From Paraburkholderia largidicola (GTDB lineage Bacteria; Pseudomonadota; Gammaproteobacteria; Burkholderiales; Burkholderiaceae), in contig NZ_AP023174.1 in assembly GCF_013426895.1 (NCBI RefSeq), positions 3,100,001 to 3,164,000 on the forward strand: 64,000 nt of DNA. Reading direction: 5' to 3'. Positions 51,632 to 60,854 of this stretch are shown one piece after another. Within the stretch, counting starts at the first letter, position 1. Every line of letters starts with the position of its first letter. The notes under the pieces were generated by a model. The model saw only the letters and a program-made list of their open reading frames with translations. It did not search any database and was not told the origin of the DNA. The translations under genes were made by a program, and so were the position numbers.

Positions 51632-53926
51632 TTAACGCGTAGCGTTCACATCGGCGACGAGCAGCGCCGTCATGTTGACGATCCGGCGAACCGTTGCCGA
51701 AGGCGTCAGCACGTGCACCGGCTGCGCCGCGCCGAGCAGGATCGGCCCGATCGCGATGTTGTTTCCGGCTGCCGTCTTCAGCAGGTTGTAGGAGATGTTG
51801 GCGGCGTCGATGTTCGGCAGCACCAGCAGGTTCGCGTCGCCTTCCAGCGTCGAATCCGCGAGGATTTCCTTGCGCAGGTTCGCGTCGAGTGCGAGGTCGC
51901 CGTGCATTTCGCCGTCCACCTGCAGATGCGGCGCACGTTCCTGCAAGATCGCCAGCACATCGCGCATTTTCTGTGCAGAAGGCGCGTTGCTCGTGCCGAA
52001 ATTCGAGTGCGACAGCAGCGCGATCTTCGGCTCGATGCCGAAGCGCTGCACCTCTTCCGCCGCCATGATCGTGATCTCGGCCAGTTCTTCCGCCGTCGGA
52101 TCGACGTTCACGTGCGTATCGACGAGGAAAATCTGGCGGTTCGGCAGCACCAGCGCGTTCATCGCTGCGTAGACCTTCGCGCCTTCTTTCTTGCCGATCA
52201 CCTGATCGATGAAGTGCAGGTGGCGGTGCGTCGTGCTGACCGTGCCGCAGATCATGCCGTCGGCATGACCCTTCTTCACCAGCATCGACCCGATCAGCGT
52301 CGTGCGGCGGCGCATTTCCAGCTTCGCCATCTGCTCGGTGAAGCCCTTGCGCGCCATCATCTTGTGATACGTCTGCCAGAAGTCGCGGTAGCGCTCGTCG
52401 TGGTCGGTGTTGACGATCGTGTAGTCCTGGCCGTTCACCAGACGCAGGCCGTACTTCGCGATACGTTGTTCGATCACAGCCGGACGGCCGATCAGGATCG
52501 GCTTCGCGAGCTTTTCGTCGACGGCGATCTGCACCGCGCGCAGCACGCGCTCTTCTTCGCCTTCCGCGAACACGATGCGCTTCTTCTCCGGCTCGACGCC
52601 GCGCGCGAGCTGGAAGATCGGCTTCATCGTCGTGCCGCTGTGGTAGACGAACTGCTGCAGATGCTGCTTGTACGCCTCCATGTCCTCGATCGGACGCGTG
52701 GCGACGCCCGAGTCCATCGCGGCCTGCGCAACGGCAGGCGCGATCTGGACGATCAGGCGCGGATCGAAAGGCTTCGGAATCAGATATTCCGGACCGAACG
52801 ACAGATCCTGAATACCGTAAGCCGTCGCGACGATGTCAGATTGTTCCTGGCGAGCCAGTTCCGCGATCGCGTTGACCGCGGCAATTTCCATTTCCTTCGT
52901 AATCACCGTCGCGCCGACGTCGAGCGCGCCGCGGAAGATGAACGGGAAGCACAGAACGTTGTTGACCTGGTTCGGATAGTCGGTGCGGCCCGTCGCGAGC
53001 ACGGCGTCGGGGCGCACTTCCAGCGCGAGTTCCGGCAGGATTTCCGGCGTCGGGTTGGCAAGCGCGAGAATCAGCGGCTTGTCGGCCATCTGCTTGACCA
53101 TGTCCTGCTTGAGCACGCCACCCGCCGACAGGCCGAGAAACACGTCCGCGCCGCCCATCACTTCCGCCAGCGTGCGTGCGTCCGTTTCGCGCGCGAAGCG
53201 CTCCTTGTCCGGGTCCATCAGTTCCGTGCGGCCCTTGTAGACCACGCCGGCGAGGTCGGTCACGTAGATGTTCTCGAGCGGCATGCCGAGATCGACCAGC
53301 AGGTTCAGACACGCCAGCGACGCGGCGCCCGCGCCCGACGCAACCAGCTTCACTTCCTTGATGCTCTTGCCGACCACCTTGAGACCGTTCGTCACAGCCG
53401 CCGCAACGACGATCGCCGTACCGTGCTGGTCGTCGTGGAAGACGGGAATCTTCATGCGCTTGCGGCATTCGCGCTCGACGATGAAGCAGTCCGGCGCCTT
53501 GATGTCTTCAAGGTTGATGCCGCCGAAGGTCGGCTCGAGCGCCGCAATCACTTCGACCAGCTTGTGCGGGTCCGATTCGTTCAGCTCGATGTCGAACACG
53601 TCGATACCGGCGAACTTCTTGAACAGGACGGCCTTGCCTTCCATGACCGGCTTCGACGCGAGCGGCCCGATGTTGCCGAGGCCCAGCACCGCGGTGCCGT
53701 TCGACACGACGCCGACGAGGTTGCTGCGCGCCGTGAAGCGCGCCGCATTCAGCGGGTTTTCGACGATCGCCTCGCACGCGAACGCAACGCCCGGCGAGTA
53801 AGCCAGCGCGAGGTCGCGCTGGTTGATCATCTGCTTGGTCGGGGCAATCGCGATCTTCCCGGGGGTCGGGAATTCGTGATAATCAAGAGCGGCTTCACGG
53901 AGTTTGGTATTGACGGGAGTCGACAT
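51632..53926 (-). CDS. maeB: NADP-dependent malic enzyme MaeB
   Basis: A 764-residue fusion enzyme. Residues 1 to about 420 are the malic enzyme part that decarboxylates malate to pyruvate, with FHDDQHGTAIVVAAA and VASGAGAASLACLNLLVDLG (cofactor site). Residues about 435-764 are a phosphotransacetylase-like domain (RIVFAEGEEERVLRA, GMICGTVSTTHRHL, LSHSNFGTS). In the family this domain is regulatory rather than catalytic. Malate decarboxylation supplies NADPH during growth on C4 acids, consistent with DctA in the same window. Confidence 0.95.
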   Translation of the reverse strand: MSTPVNTKLREAALDYHEFPTPGKIAIAPTKQMINQRDLALAYSPGVAFACEAIVENPLNAARFTARSNLVGVVSNGTAVLGLGNIGPLASKPVMEGKAVLFKKFAGIDVFDIELNESDPHKLVEVIAALEPTFGGINLEDIKAPDCFIVERECRKRMKIPVFHDDQHGTAIVVAAAVTNGLKVVGKSIKEVKLVASGAGAASLACLNLLVDLGMPLENIYVTDLAGVVYKGRTELMDPDKERFARETDARTLAEVMGGADVFLGLSAGGVLKQDMVKQMADKPLILALANPTPEILPELALEVRPDAVLATGRTDYPNQVNNVLCFPFIFRGALDVGATVITKEMEIAAVNAIAELARQEQSDIVATAYGIQDLSFGPEYLIPKPFDPRLIVQIAPAVAQAAMDSGVATRPIEDMEAYKQHLQQFVYHSGTTMKPIFQLARGVEPEKKRIVFAEGEEERVLRAVQIAVDEKLAKPILIGRPAVIEQRIAKYGLRLVNGQDYTIVNTDHDERYRDFWQTYHKMMARKGFTEQMAKLEMRRRTTLIGSMLVKKGHADGMICGTVSTTHRHLHFIDQVIGKKEGAKVYAAMNALVLPNRQIFLVDTHVNVDPTAEELAEITIMAAEEVQRFGIEPKIALLSHSNFGTSNAPSAQKMRDVLAILQERAPHLQVDGEMHGDLALDANLRKEILADSTLEGDANLLVLPNIDAANISYNLLKTAAGNNIAIGPILLGAAQPVHVLTPSATVRRIVNMTALLVADVNATR

Positions 53927-54176
53927 AAGCGGACTTGGAAGTGCGGATTAGAATAGATGTTCGATCGCATTGTAGCGCCAATCCCAAAAGTCGAACCCTG
54001 CAATCCGGGTGCAAGTGCCGGGACCGAAACAGCGTGAAAGGAATGCACATCGTTTTGTTGGGTTCCGCGCCGCGACTACAATGCGCGCCTTTAGCGTCGT
54101 GTTAGCTTCGATTAGCGTTTCTTGGGCGCATTCATCCACCCGCTTCCGCTGTCTTTCGCACTCATCCGCCTTATTT

Positions 54177-55172
54177 ATGCTTTCAGAGTTTTCGCTGATC
54201 GACCGCTTCTTCGCGCGCCGCGCGTCGGGTTCGACTTACCCGCAGCGTGCTGTCCTTGGCATCGGTGACGATTGCGCACTGCTCGCGCCGCCCGCCGGCG
54301 AGATGCTTGCCATTTCGACGGACATGCTGGTCGAAGGCCGCCACTTCTTTCCTGACGTCGATCCGAAGGCGCTCGGCCACAAGGCGCTCGCCGTCAATCT
54401 GTCGGACCTCGCGGCGATGGGCGCAAAGCCGCAGGCGTTCACGCTCGCGTTCTCGCTGCCGAAAGCCGACGCCAACTGGCTGTCCGCGTTCAGCGATGGC
54501 CTCTTCGAACTCGCGGAGCGGCACGGCTGCGAACTGGTCGGCGGCGATACGACGGGTGGCCCGCTGAATCTGTGCATCACCGTGTTCGGCTCGGTGCCGC
54601 CGCAGAGCGCGCTGCGGCGCGACGCCGCGCAACCCGGCGACGACATCTGGGTATCCGGCACGCTGGGCGATGCGCGCGCGAGTCTCGGCGTGCAACGCGA
54701 CGAGTGGTCCGCCGATGCCAGCGACGCTGCGACATTCCGCCGCGCCATGGAGCTGCCCGAGCCGCGCGTCGCGCTGGGTCTCGCGTTGCGCGGCGTGGCG
54801 CGCGCCGCGCTCGATCTTTCCGACGGCCTGGCGGGCGACCTGATGCACATCCTCGAACGCTCGCATGTGAATGCCACCGTCGACGCCGACGCACTACCAC
54901 GCTCCGATGCGCTGCGCCGCCTCGCCATGGATATCCAGCGCCGCTGCACGATCGCGGGCGGCGACGATTACGAGTTGTGCTTCACTGCGCCGCCATCCGC
55001 GCGCGCCGAAGTCGTTGCAGCCGGTCAACAGGCGCGTGTGCCCGTGACACGCGTCGGTACAATAACTCCACTCGATGCGGCCGATGCCGTGCCCGCGATC
55101 TCGTGGCACGACGCGTCAGGCGCTCCACTTACATTGACGTTGCAAGGCTTCGATCATTTCCATGCAGAATGA
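54177..55172 (+). CDS. thiL: Thiamine-monophosphate kinase ThiL
   Basis: A 331-residue kinase making thiamine diphosphate from thiamine monophosphate and ATP. The N-terminal LGIGDDCALLAPP and STDMLVEGRHFFPD carry metal-binding aspartates. GGDTTGGP and ALDLSDGLAGDL are family motifs, and AGGDDYELCFTAP is near the C-terminus. The start MLSEFSLIDRFFA at 54177 is preferred to a frame extending 56 codons upstream. It overlaps pgpA by 11 bp, the usual thiL-pgpA coupling. Confidence 0.94.
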   Translation: MLSEFSLIDRFFARRASGSTYPQRAVLGIGDDCALLAPPAGEMLAISTDMLVEGRHFFPDVDPKALGHKALAVNLSDLAAMGAKPQAFTLAFSLPKADANWLSAFSDGLFELAERHGCELVGGDTTGGPLNLCITVFGSVPPQSALRRDAAQPGDDIWVSGTLGDARASLGVQRDEWSADASDAATFRRAMELPEPRVALGLALRGVARAALDLSDGLAGDLMHILERSHVNATVDADALPRSDALRRLAMDIQRRCTIAGGDDYELCFTAPPSARAEVVAAGQQARVPVTRVGTITPLDAADAVPAISWHDASGAPLTLTLQGFDHFHAE

Positions 55173-55779
55173 ATCCTCGCTTGGCCCGGCCGGCAGTTTC
55201 TCCGACGCGCCAACAGGCGGACAGCCCGTCCCATCCGGCGGCACACCCGACGGTAAGCCTGAAGGCACGTCGAACGGTGAACCGCGAGCGCCGCGGCCCC
55301 GCCGCGCGACCGCGCGCTTCATGCTGTCACATCCGTTGCATATCTTGTCGCTGGGTTTCGGCAGCGGCCTGTCGCCGATTGCGCCCGGCACGTTCGGAAC
55401 CCTGTTCGCCTGGGCATCGTTCGCTGCGTTCAGCGCGCAGCTGACCGTCATCGAATGGGGCATTCTGATCGTCGTCGGTTTTATCGCGGGCATCGGCATT
55501 TGCAGCTTCACCGCGAACCGGCTCGGCATCGAAGATCCGTCGCCCGTCGTGTGGGACGAGATCGTCGCGTTCTGGCTGGTGCTGCTGATCGTGACGCCCG
55601 CCAGCTTCACCGGACAGTTGTGGGCATTCATCGTCTTCCGCTTCTTCGACATGGTGAAGCCGCCGCCCATCCGTTATTTCGACCGCAGACTGAAAGGCGG
55701 CTTTGGCATCATGTTCGACGATCTCGTCGCGGCGTTCTTCACGTTGCTCGTCGTTGCGCTTTGGCGGATGTCGGTCTGA
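55162..55779 (+). CDS. pgpA: Phosphatidylglycerophosphatase A PgpA
   Basis: A 205-residue inner-membrane phosphatase removing phosphate from phosphatidylglycerol phosphate. The first 50 residues are a Gly/Pro-rich extension. Then come SLGFGSGLSPIAPGTFGTLFAW, the catalytic VWDEIVAFWLVL motif, and the C-terminal PPPIRYFDRRLKGGFGIMFDDLVAAFFTLL. The start overlaps thiL, indicating translational coupling; an internal start near LSHPLHILSL is possible. Confidence 0.92.
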   Translation: MQNESSLGPAGSFSDAPTGGQPVPSGGTPDGKPEGTSNGEPRAPRPRRATARFMLSHPLHILSLGFGSGLSPIAPGTFGTLFAWASFAAFSAQLTVIEWGILIVVGFIAGIGICSFTANRLGIEDPSPVVWDEIVAFWLVLLIVTPASFTGQLWAFIVFRFFDMVKPPPIRYFDRRLKGGFGIMFDDLVAAFFTLLVVALWRMSV

Positions 55780-55812
55780 TCGTTTCCTGCGTTTCCCTTA
55801 CCCGAGTCCAGC

Positions 55813-56313
55813 ATGGCTACCGATTCCGTCGTTCACCAACTCGCCATTCGCGCCGGCAATCGTCTGCGCGACGAACGGCTGATGCTTGCCACGGCTGAAT
55901 CCTGCACGGGTGGCATGGTCGCGACGGCCATCACCGATATCTCCGGCAGCAGCGGATGGTTCGAGCGCGGCTTCGTCACGTACTCGAACCAGGCCAAGAG
56001 CGAGATGATCGGCGTGCCGCCCGATCTCATCGAGAAGCATGGCGCCGTGTCCGAGCCTGTCGCGCGGGCCATGGTCGAAGGGGCGTTGCGGAATTCCCGG
56101 GCTCAGGTCGCGCTGTCCATCACGGGCGTGGCGGGCCCCGGCGGCGGCACCGAGACGAAGCCGGTCGGCATGGTGTGCTTCGGATGGAGCAACCGGCTGC
56201 ATACCGTCGTCGAGACACTCGTGTTCAAGGGCGACCGCGAACGCGTGCGCGTACAGGCGGCGACGCACGCATTGCGCGGGCTGTTGACCTTGCTCGACGA
56301 GCGCGAGCGTTGA
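55813..56313 (+). CDS. pncC: Nicotinamide-nucleotide amidohydrolase (CinA C-terminal domain, PncC)
   Basis: A 166-residue single-domain CinA-C protein that deamidates NMN to nicotinate mononucleotide, salvaging pyridine nucleotides. The active-site block TAESCTGGMVATAITDISGSSGWFERGFVTYSN is at residues 26-58. GVAGPGGGTETKPVGMVCF is near residue 107. The length matches YgaD/PncC, without the N-terminal COG1058 domain of full CinA. It follows pgpA by 33 bp in the same direction. Confidence 0.93.
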   Translation: MATDSVVHQLAIRAGNRLRDERLMLATAESCTGGMVATAITDISGSSGWFERGFVTYSNQAKSEMIGVPPDLIEKHGAVSEPVARAMVEGALRNSRAQVALSITGVAGPGGGTETKPVGMVCFGWSNRLHTVVETLVFKGDRERVRVQAATHALRGLLTLLDERER

Positions 56314-56345
56314 GCTTTCCGGTTCTTCAACCACAGCAGGACATC

Positions 56346-56855
56346 ATGGCCCGTCACATCGACCGCGATGAACTGATCCGCCGCTTCGATCTCCAGCCGC
56401 ATCCCGAAGGCGGGTTCTTTCGCGAGACGTACCGCTCGTCCGACGCGATCCGGCGTACACATTCCGCCGATTCCCGCTCCGCCTCCACGGCGATCTACTA
56501 CCTGCTTTGCGACGGCGCGCACTCCGCGTGGCATCGCATCCAGTCGGACGAAGTCTGGCATTTCTATGCCGGCGATCCGCTCAACGTCTACGTGCTGGAA
56601 GGCGACGGCGCGCTCACGGTTCATCGTCTGGGCAACGCGCTCGAACACGCCGATTGCGTCTTTCAGGCCGTCGTGGCGTCCGGCAAGTGGTTCGCCGCGC
56701 AGTGCGACGACACGGCGAGCGTTGCGCTCGTCGGCTGCACGGTTGCGCCGGGGTTCGAGTTCAGCGAGTTCGAGATTGCGGATGTCGACGCGTTGCTGCG
56801 CGACTATCCGCAGCATCGGGATTTGATCGAAAAGCTCGGGCCGGCCGGCGCCTGA
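56346..56855 (+). CDS. Cupin, DUF985 family
   Basis: A 169-residue cupin of the DUF985 family. The marks are LIRRFDLQPHPEGGFFRETYRS, TAIYYLLCDGAHSAWHRIQSDEVWHFYAGDPLNVY (histidine-containing cupin motif) and the C-terminal GFEFSEFEIADVDALLRDYP. Family members resemble sugar-epimerase cupins, but no reaction is assigned here. It begins 32 bp after pncC and ends 34 bp before the convergent pyrF. Confidence 0.88.
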   Translation: MARHIDRDELIRRFDLQPHPEGGFFRETYRSSDAIRRTHSADSRSASTAIYYLLCDGAHSAWHRIQSDEVWHFYAGDPLNVYVLEGDGALTVHRLGNALEHADCVFQAVVASGKWFAAQCDDTASVALVGCTVAPGFEFSEFEIADVDALLRDYPQHRDLIEKLGPAGA

Positions 56856-56889
56856 CCGGGACCGGCCTTCTCAGCACGAAAGCCGCGCT

Positions 56890-57705
56890 TTAACGAAACG
56901 CGTTGATCCGGTCGCGCGTATCCTTCGCGGCCTGCGCGGCGGCTTCGACCCAATCGTCGCCCTTGCCCGCGTACAGAATCGCACGCGACGAATTGATCAG
57001 CATGCCCGCGCCCGCTGCCGTGCGTCCCGCCCGGACGGTCGCCTCGACATCGCCGCCTTGCGCGCCGATGCCCGGAATCAGCAGCGGCATGTCGCCGACG
57101 ATGCCGCGCACCACTTCGATTTCCTTCGGGAACGTCGCGCCGACCACCAGACCCAGCTGGCCTTTCGCGTTCCACTTTTCCGCCGCAAGCCGCGCGACCG
57201 TCTGATACAGCGGACGGCCCTCCGTCTCGAGAAACTGCAGGTCCGAGCCACCCGGATTCGACGTCCGGCACAGCACGATCACGCCCTTGCCGTCGTGCTC
57301 CAGATACGGTTCGATCGAATCGAAGCCCATGTACGGATTCACCGTGACGGCATCGGCACGATAACGGTCGAACGCCTCGCGCGCGTACTGCTCGGCCGTG
57401 CTGCCGATATCGCCGCGCTTCGCGTCGAGAATCACGGGCAGGCCCGGATGCTTCAGATGAATGTGCGCGATCAGCTGTTCGAGTTGCTCTTCGGCCCGAT
57501 GCGCGGCGAAGTAGGCAATCTGCGGCTTGAACGACGATGCGTAAGGCGCCGTCGCATCGACGATCTTCTTGCAGAAATCGAAGATCGCGTCAGAACGGTT
57601 GGCGTACGCGCCGGGAAACCGGGTCGGCTCGGGATCGAGGCCGACGCATAGCAACGAATTCGTCGTGTGCCATGCGTGGTCGAGCGTCTGGATGAATGTG
57701 GACAT
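56890..57705 (-). CDS. pyrF: Orotidine 5'-phosphate decarboxylase PyrF
   Basis: A 271-residue decarboxylase (type 2, longer form) making UMP from OMP. The catalytic Asp-Lys block is [17 protein letters not shown] at about residues 91-107. [13 protein letters not shown] opens the protein and [17 protein letters not shown] forms the phosphate site. It is separate from pyrC. It converges on the cupin gene and lies 101 bp downstream, in the same direction, of the aldose epimerase. Confidence 0.95.
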   Translation of the reverse strand: MSTFIQTLDHAWHTTNSLLCVGLDPEPTRFPGAYANRSDAIFDFCKKIVDATAPYASSFKPQIAYFAAHRAEEQLEQLIAHIHLKHPGLPVILDAKRGDIGSTAEQYAREAFDRYRADAVTVNPYMGFDSIEPYLEHDGKGVIVLCRTSNPGGSDLQFLETEGRPLYQTVARLAAEKWNAKGQLGLVVGATFPKEIEVVRGIVGDMPLLIPGIGAQGGDVEATVRAGRTAAGAGMLINSSRAILYAGKGDDWVEAAAQAAKDTRDRINAFR

Positions 57706-57806
57706 AGAAAATCTCGCGGCGCGCGGGTAACGGATGAGCCGCGTATTTTACTCGCGCGGCGCCACGCAGGCCGCATCCGCTACCGGCCCGTTGCGGCTGT
57801 CCGCCC

Positions 57807-58868
57807 TTACGACCCGCGCTTCGCCGCGCGCCCGCCCGCCATTGCGCGCAGCCCCGTGCGTTCTACCGCAAAGCTGAACGAGCGCGTAAGCCGCTCACCG
57901 CGCGCGAGCATCGTCATGCCGTTGTCGGCGGCACCGCCCGGCAGGTTCATCGCGTTGATCGGGTGATCGACGGGTTCGAAGCAGAAGAAGTCTTTCGACG
58001 TCGGCGTGTAGAGAATGTAGTACTCGGTGCTCGACGACATCGTCAGCGACAGGCGGCGCTTCGGCCACACAACCGTCGCATGCCCGCTCCAGCCAGTGAA
58101 CGCGTGATTGACGAGCGTACGTGGCAACGGATACGCAACGCCGAACTGCCACGCAGGCGGCACGGGTACATGGCGCACGGGCAGCCAGTCGTCGTCCGAC
58201 AGCCACAAGCCCGCCGCAGCCGCCGACAGTTGCGTGTCGGCATCGCGCACCAGAAACGGATGCACGCCGAGGCCGAACGGCATCGCCTCACGGCCAGTGT
58301 TTTCGACTTCGAGCGTGATGACGAGCGTCGAGCCGTCGAGCGCGTAAGTCTGCGTCGCGCGATACGCGTACGGCTTGCCGTCGCGACGGTCGAGCGTCAG
58401 TGTGAGGTTTTCGGCGTCGGCGGCCGCGATAGTCCAGTTCGCGAGCCAGCCGTCGCCGTGAATCGGCAGCGGCTCGCCCGCGCGGTTGCACGGCACGTCG
58501 ATGGCGCGCTCGCCGAGCATGAATTGCCCGCCGCCGATCCGGTTCGAATACGGCAGCAGCGAATAGCAGGCGAGGTCATTGGCATCCGTGCCTGCACCGA
58601 CATGGCGGCAGCGCCGGAACACGGGCACGAGCGTGCCTTCGTTGCGAAAGTCGAAGCGCGTGATGCCGCCGCCCAGGGACGGCGCCACATCGAGCCGCAG
58701 CAGCGAATTGGCGAGCGTCACGCACGCAACGTCGGCGGCGCTTCCCGCGCCGACCGCGACCGCGGACGTGCTCGGCCCGGCCAGCACCGGCTGCACGGTG
58801 GCCGCGAGCCGGGCGCGGCGCGCGCGGGATTGTGGAGACGATGGGACAGCGGAATTCGCGACAGTCAT
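57807..58868 (-). CDS. Aldose 1-epimerase family protein
   Basis: A 353-residue beta-sandwich mutarotase that interconverts alpha and beta anomers of sugars such as L-arabinose. NLACYSLLPYSNRIGGGQFMLG, IHGDGWLANW and PFGLGVHPFLV, with catalytic His and the family Glu region near residue 300, are visible. An N-terminal extension of about 40 residues, rich in Ser/Ala, precedes the fold. It is the last gene of the arabinose operon, supplying the anomer used by the dehydrogenase; a 210-bp gap containing a CGCCCCGA/TCGGGGCG stem precedes it. Confidence 0.87.
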   Translation of the reverse strand: MTVANSAVPSSPQSRARRARLAATVQPVLAGPSTSAVAVGAGSAADVACVTLANSLLRLDVAPSLGGGITRFDFRNEGTLVPVFRRCRHVGAGTDANDLACYSLLPYSNRIGGGQFMLGERAIDVPCNRAGEPLPIHGDGWLANWTIAAADAENLTLTLDRRDGKPYAYRATQTYALDGSTLVITLEVENTGREAMPFGLGVHPFLVRDADTQLSAAAAGLWLSDDDWLPVRHVPVPPAWQFGVAYPLPRTLVNHAFTGWSGHATVVWPKRRLSLTMSSSTEYYILYTPTSKDFFCFEPVDHPINAMNLPGGAADNGMTMLARGERLTRSFSFAVERTGLRAMAGGRAAKRGS

Positions 58869-59079
58869 ATCAAACTCCCACGAGAGGCATCGGACGGCAT
58901 GATCGGCGCATCGGAGAACAGATGGCTGCTTGTGCGGGCGGCGCGTCGTAGCGGCCGCCTCCTGAATTTTGCTGCACGCCCCGATCGGACTGCCTTCGGG
59001 GCGTGGACTTCCCTGCTTCGGATACTGCCAAAATGTTTTAGTTCGCTTGCTTCAGTTCAATTGCTTCAGTTCGCTCGCC

Positions 59080-60006
59080 TTAAGCGCCGCGTCTTGCCGC
59101 AAGCCCCGCAGGCGACCCCTTGAACACCGGCTCTGGCAAACCACGCCGGCCCTGCGTCGCGACATACACGCCGCCGGCGCGCGTATCGCCCGCCAGCGCC
59201 TGGGCGTCGAGCCCCACGCGCGCGCTCGTCACATACAGCGTGCCGAGTTGCGCGCCGCCCAGCGCCACGCAACTGGGCTGCACGGTCGGCACGTCGACGC
59301 GCTCAGTCTCCACGCCGTTCGCGTCGTAGCGCACCACGCGACGTCCGCCCCACTGCGCATTCCACAGTCCGCCTTCGCTATCGACCGTCGAACCATCGGG
59401 CTCGCCCGTCTTGTCGGTCAGCTTCACGAACAGCCGCTCGTTCGCGACGCTGCCGTCCGCGAGGTAATCGCAGGCGCGGATTTCGAGCGTCGGCGAATCG
59501 CAGAAGTACATCGTCGCGCCGTCGGGGCTGAACGCGATACTGTTCGAAATCGCGGGCGATGGCAATGACAAACGTTCGAGTGTCAGATCGTGATTGAGCC
59601 GGTAAAACCCGCCGATCGCCTGCACGGGCGACGCTTCGTCCTTCGTGCCGAACACGAAGCGCCCCTGGCGATCGCAACGACCGTCGTTGACGCGCGTGTT
59701 CATACCCGGCTCGACATCGACGATGGGCTCGATCTCGCCCGTTGCAAGGTCGAAGAAAGCCAGCCGCGATGCGAGGCCCAACAGCATGTAATGCGGATCG
59801 GCGCACAAGGCGAACGTCGACAGGCGCTCCGGCATGCGCCAGAACGTGCTGCGGCCATCGCGCGGATCGTAACGCCAGAGCCGCGCGCCTTCAATATCCG
59901 TCCAGTAGAACAGGCCGCTGCGCGCGTCCCACGTCGCGCCTTCGCCCAGCGTGCATTTCGAATCGACGAGCAATGCAGCCTGAACGTTGGTGATCGTGTC
60001 GCTCAT
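59080..60006 (-). CDS. SMP-30/gluconolactonase family protein (probable L-arabinonolactonase)
   Basis: A 308-residue six-bladed propeller lactonase. The metal-binding GEGATWDARSGLFYWTDIEG (Glu) is near residue 20, with NTRVNDGRCDRQGRFVFGTKD and the PDGSTVDSEGGLWNAQWGGRRVVRYD block. The family hydrolyses sugar lactones; here the substrate is inferred to be L-arabinono-1,4-lactone from the araFGH importer and dehydrogenase in the same operon. Its ATG overlaps the SDR stop by 4 bp (ATGA at 60003-60006). Confidence 0.87.
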   Translation of the reverse strand: MSDTITNVQAALLVDSKCTLGEGATWDARSGLFYWTDIEGARLWRYDPRDGRSTFWRMPERLSTFALCADPHYMLLGLASRLAFFDLATGEIEPIVDVEPGMNTRVNDGRCDRQGRFVFGTKDEASPVQAIGGFYRLNHDLTLERLSLPSPAISNSIAFSPDGATMYFCDSPTLEIRACDYLADGSVANERLFVKLTDKTGEPDGSTVDSEGGLWNAQWGGRRVVRYDANGVETERVDVPTVQPSCVALGGAQLGTLYVTSARVGLDAQALAGDTRAGGVYVATQGRRGLPEPVFKGSPAGLAARRGA

Positions 60007-60803
60007 GCCCAGCCTCCATCGACGATGATGTCCTGCGCGGTAATCATGCGGCTGTCGTCGGCGGCGAGGAACAACGCCATCCGCGCGAGGTCTTCGGGCA
60101 GCAGTTCGGCGTCGATGCACTGACCCTGCTTGATCGCGAGACGTCCCGCGTCGTCGAGCCACAGACGCTTTTGCTTGTCCGTCATCACCCAGCCCGGCAC
60201 CAGCGCGTTCACGCGAATGCCGAAGTGGCCGAGATCGCGCGCGAGCCCCTTCGTGAGTCCCTGTACCGCCGACTTCGCCAGCGTGTACACGGGATAGCCG
60301 CCGTTCTTCAGCATCCAGCTGATCGAGCCGAGATTGATGATCGAGCCGCTTTTCGCCGCCTTCATGTCCTCCGCGACGGCTTGCGCCGCGAAGAACTGAT
60401 GACGGATGTTGACGGCGATACCCGCGTCGAACGATTCGGGCGTCACCTCTTCGATCTTGTGGCGCTTGTCGTTCGCCGCGTTGTTCACGAGCACTTCGAT
60501 CGGGCCAAGCGCCGCGCGCACGTCGGCGATTGCCTTCTTCAACGCATCGATGTCGGTGAGATCGACGCGCAGAAACAACGGCTTGTGGCGCGAATCGCCG
60601 AGTTGATCGGCGAGCGCGTCGCCCGCCGTTTCGTCGATATCGAAGAACGCGACGCGCGCGCCCTGCGCGACGAAATGCTCGACGAACGATGCGCCGATGC
60701 CCGTCGCGCCGCCCGTGATCAGCACCGTGCGGTCCACGAGGCTCGGATAGCGCGCGTAGACGCCCTGTTCTTCACGCGCGTTCGCGCTGGCGGGAGACGA
60801 CAT
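60003..60803 (-). CDS. Short-chain dehydrogenase (probable L-arabinose 1-dehydrogenase)
   Basis: A 266-residue classical SDR. The NAD(P) motif TGGATGIG is at residues 31-38 and NNAA at about 110-113. Catalytic Ser and Tyr-x3-Lys lie in GSISWMLKNGGYPVYTLAKSA, and the C-terminal GGWA is typical. It is expected to oxidise the sugar at C1 to a lactone, which the next gene hydrolyses. The substrate is inferred from the arabinose transporter. The N-terminal extension of about 25 residues is longer than in the minimal SDR. Confidence 0.87.
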   Translation of the reverse strand: MSSPASANAREEQGVYARYPSLVDRTVLITGGATGIGASFVEHFVAQGARVAFFDIDETAGDALADQLGDSRHKPLFLRVDLTDIDALKKAIADVRAALGPIEVLVNNAANDKRHKIEEVTPESFDAGIAVNIRHQFFAAQAVAEDMKAAKSGSIINLGSISWMLKNGGYPVYTLAKSAVQGLTKGLARDLGHFGIRVNALVPGWVMTDKQKRLWLDDAGRLAIKQGQCIDAELLPEDLARMALFLAADDSRMITAQDIIVDGGWA

Positions 60804-60854
60804 CGTTCGGTTTCCTTCTTGTAGCGTTGAGTGTGAAGAAAAATCAGTCGCTGA

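Noticed and set aside
51448..51642. A 64-codon plus-strand frame over the second small RNA
   Set aside because: The strong terminator at 51551-51583 lies inside the frame, so the full frame would not be transcribed.
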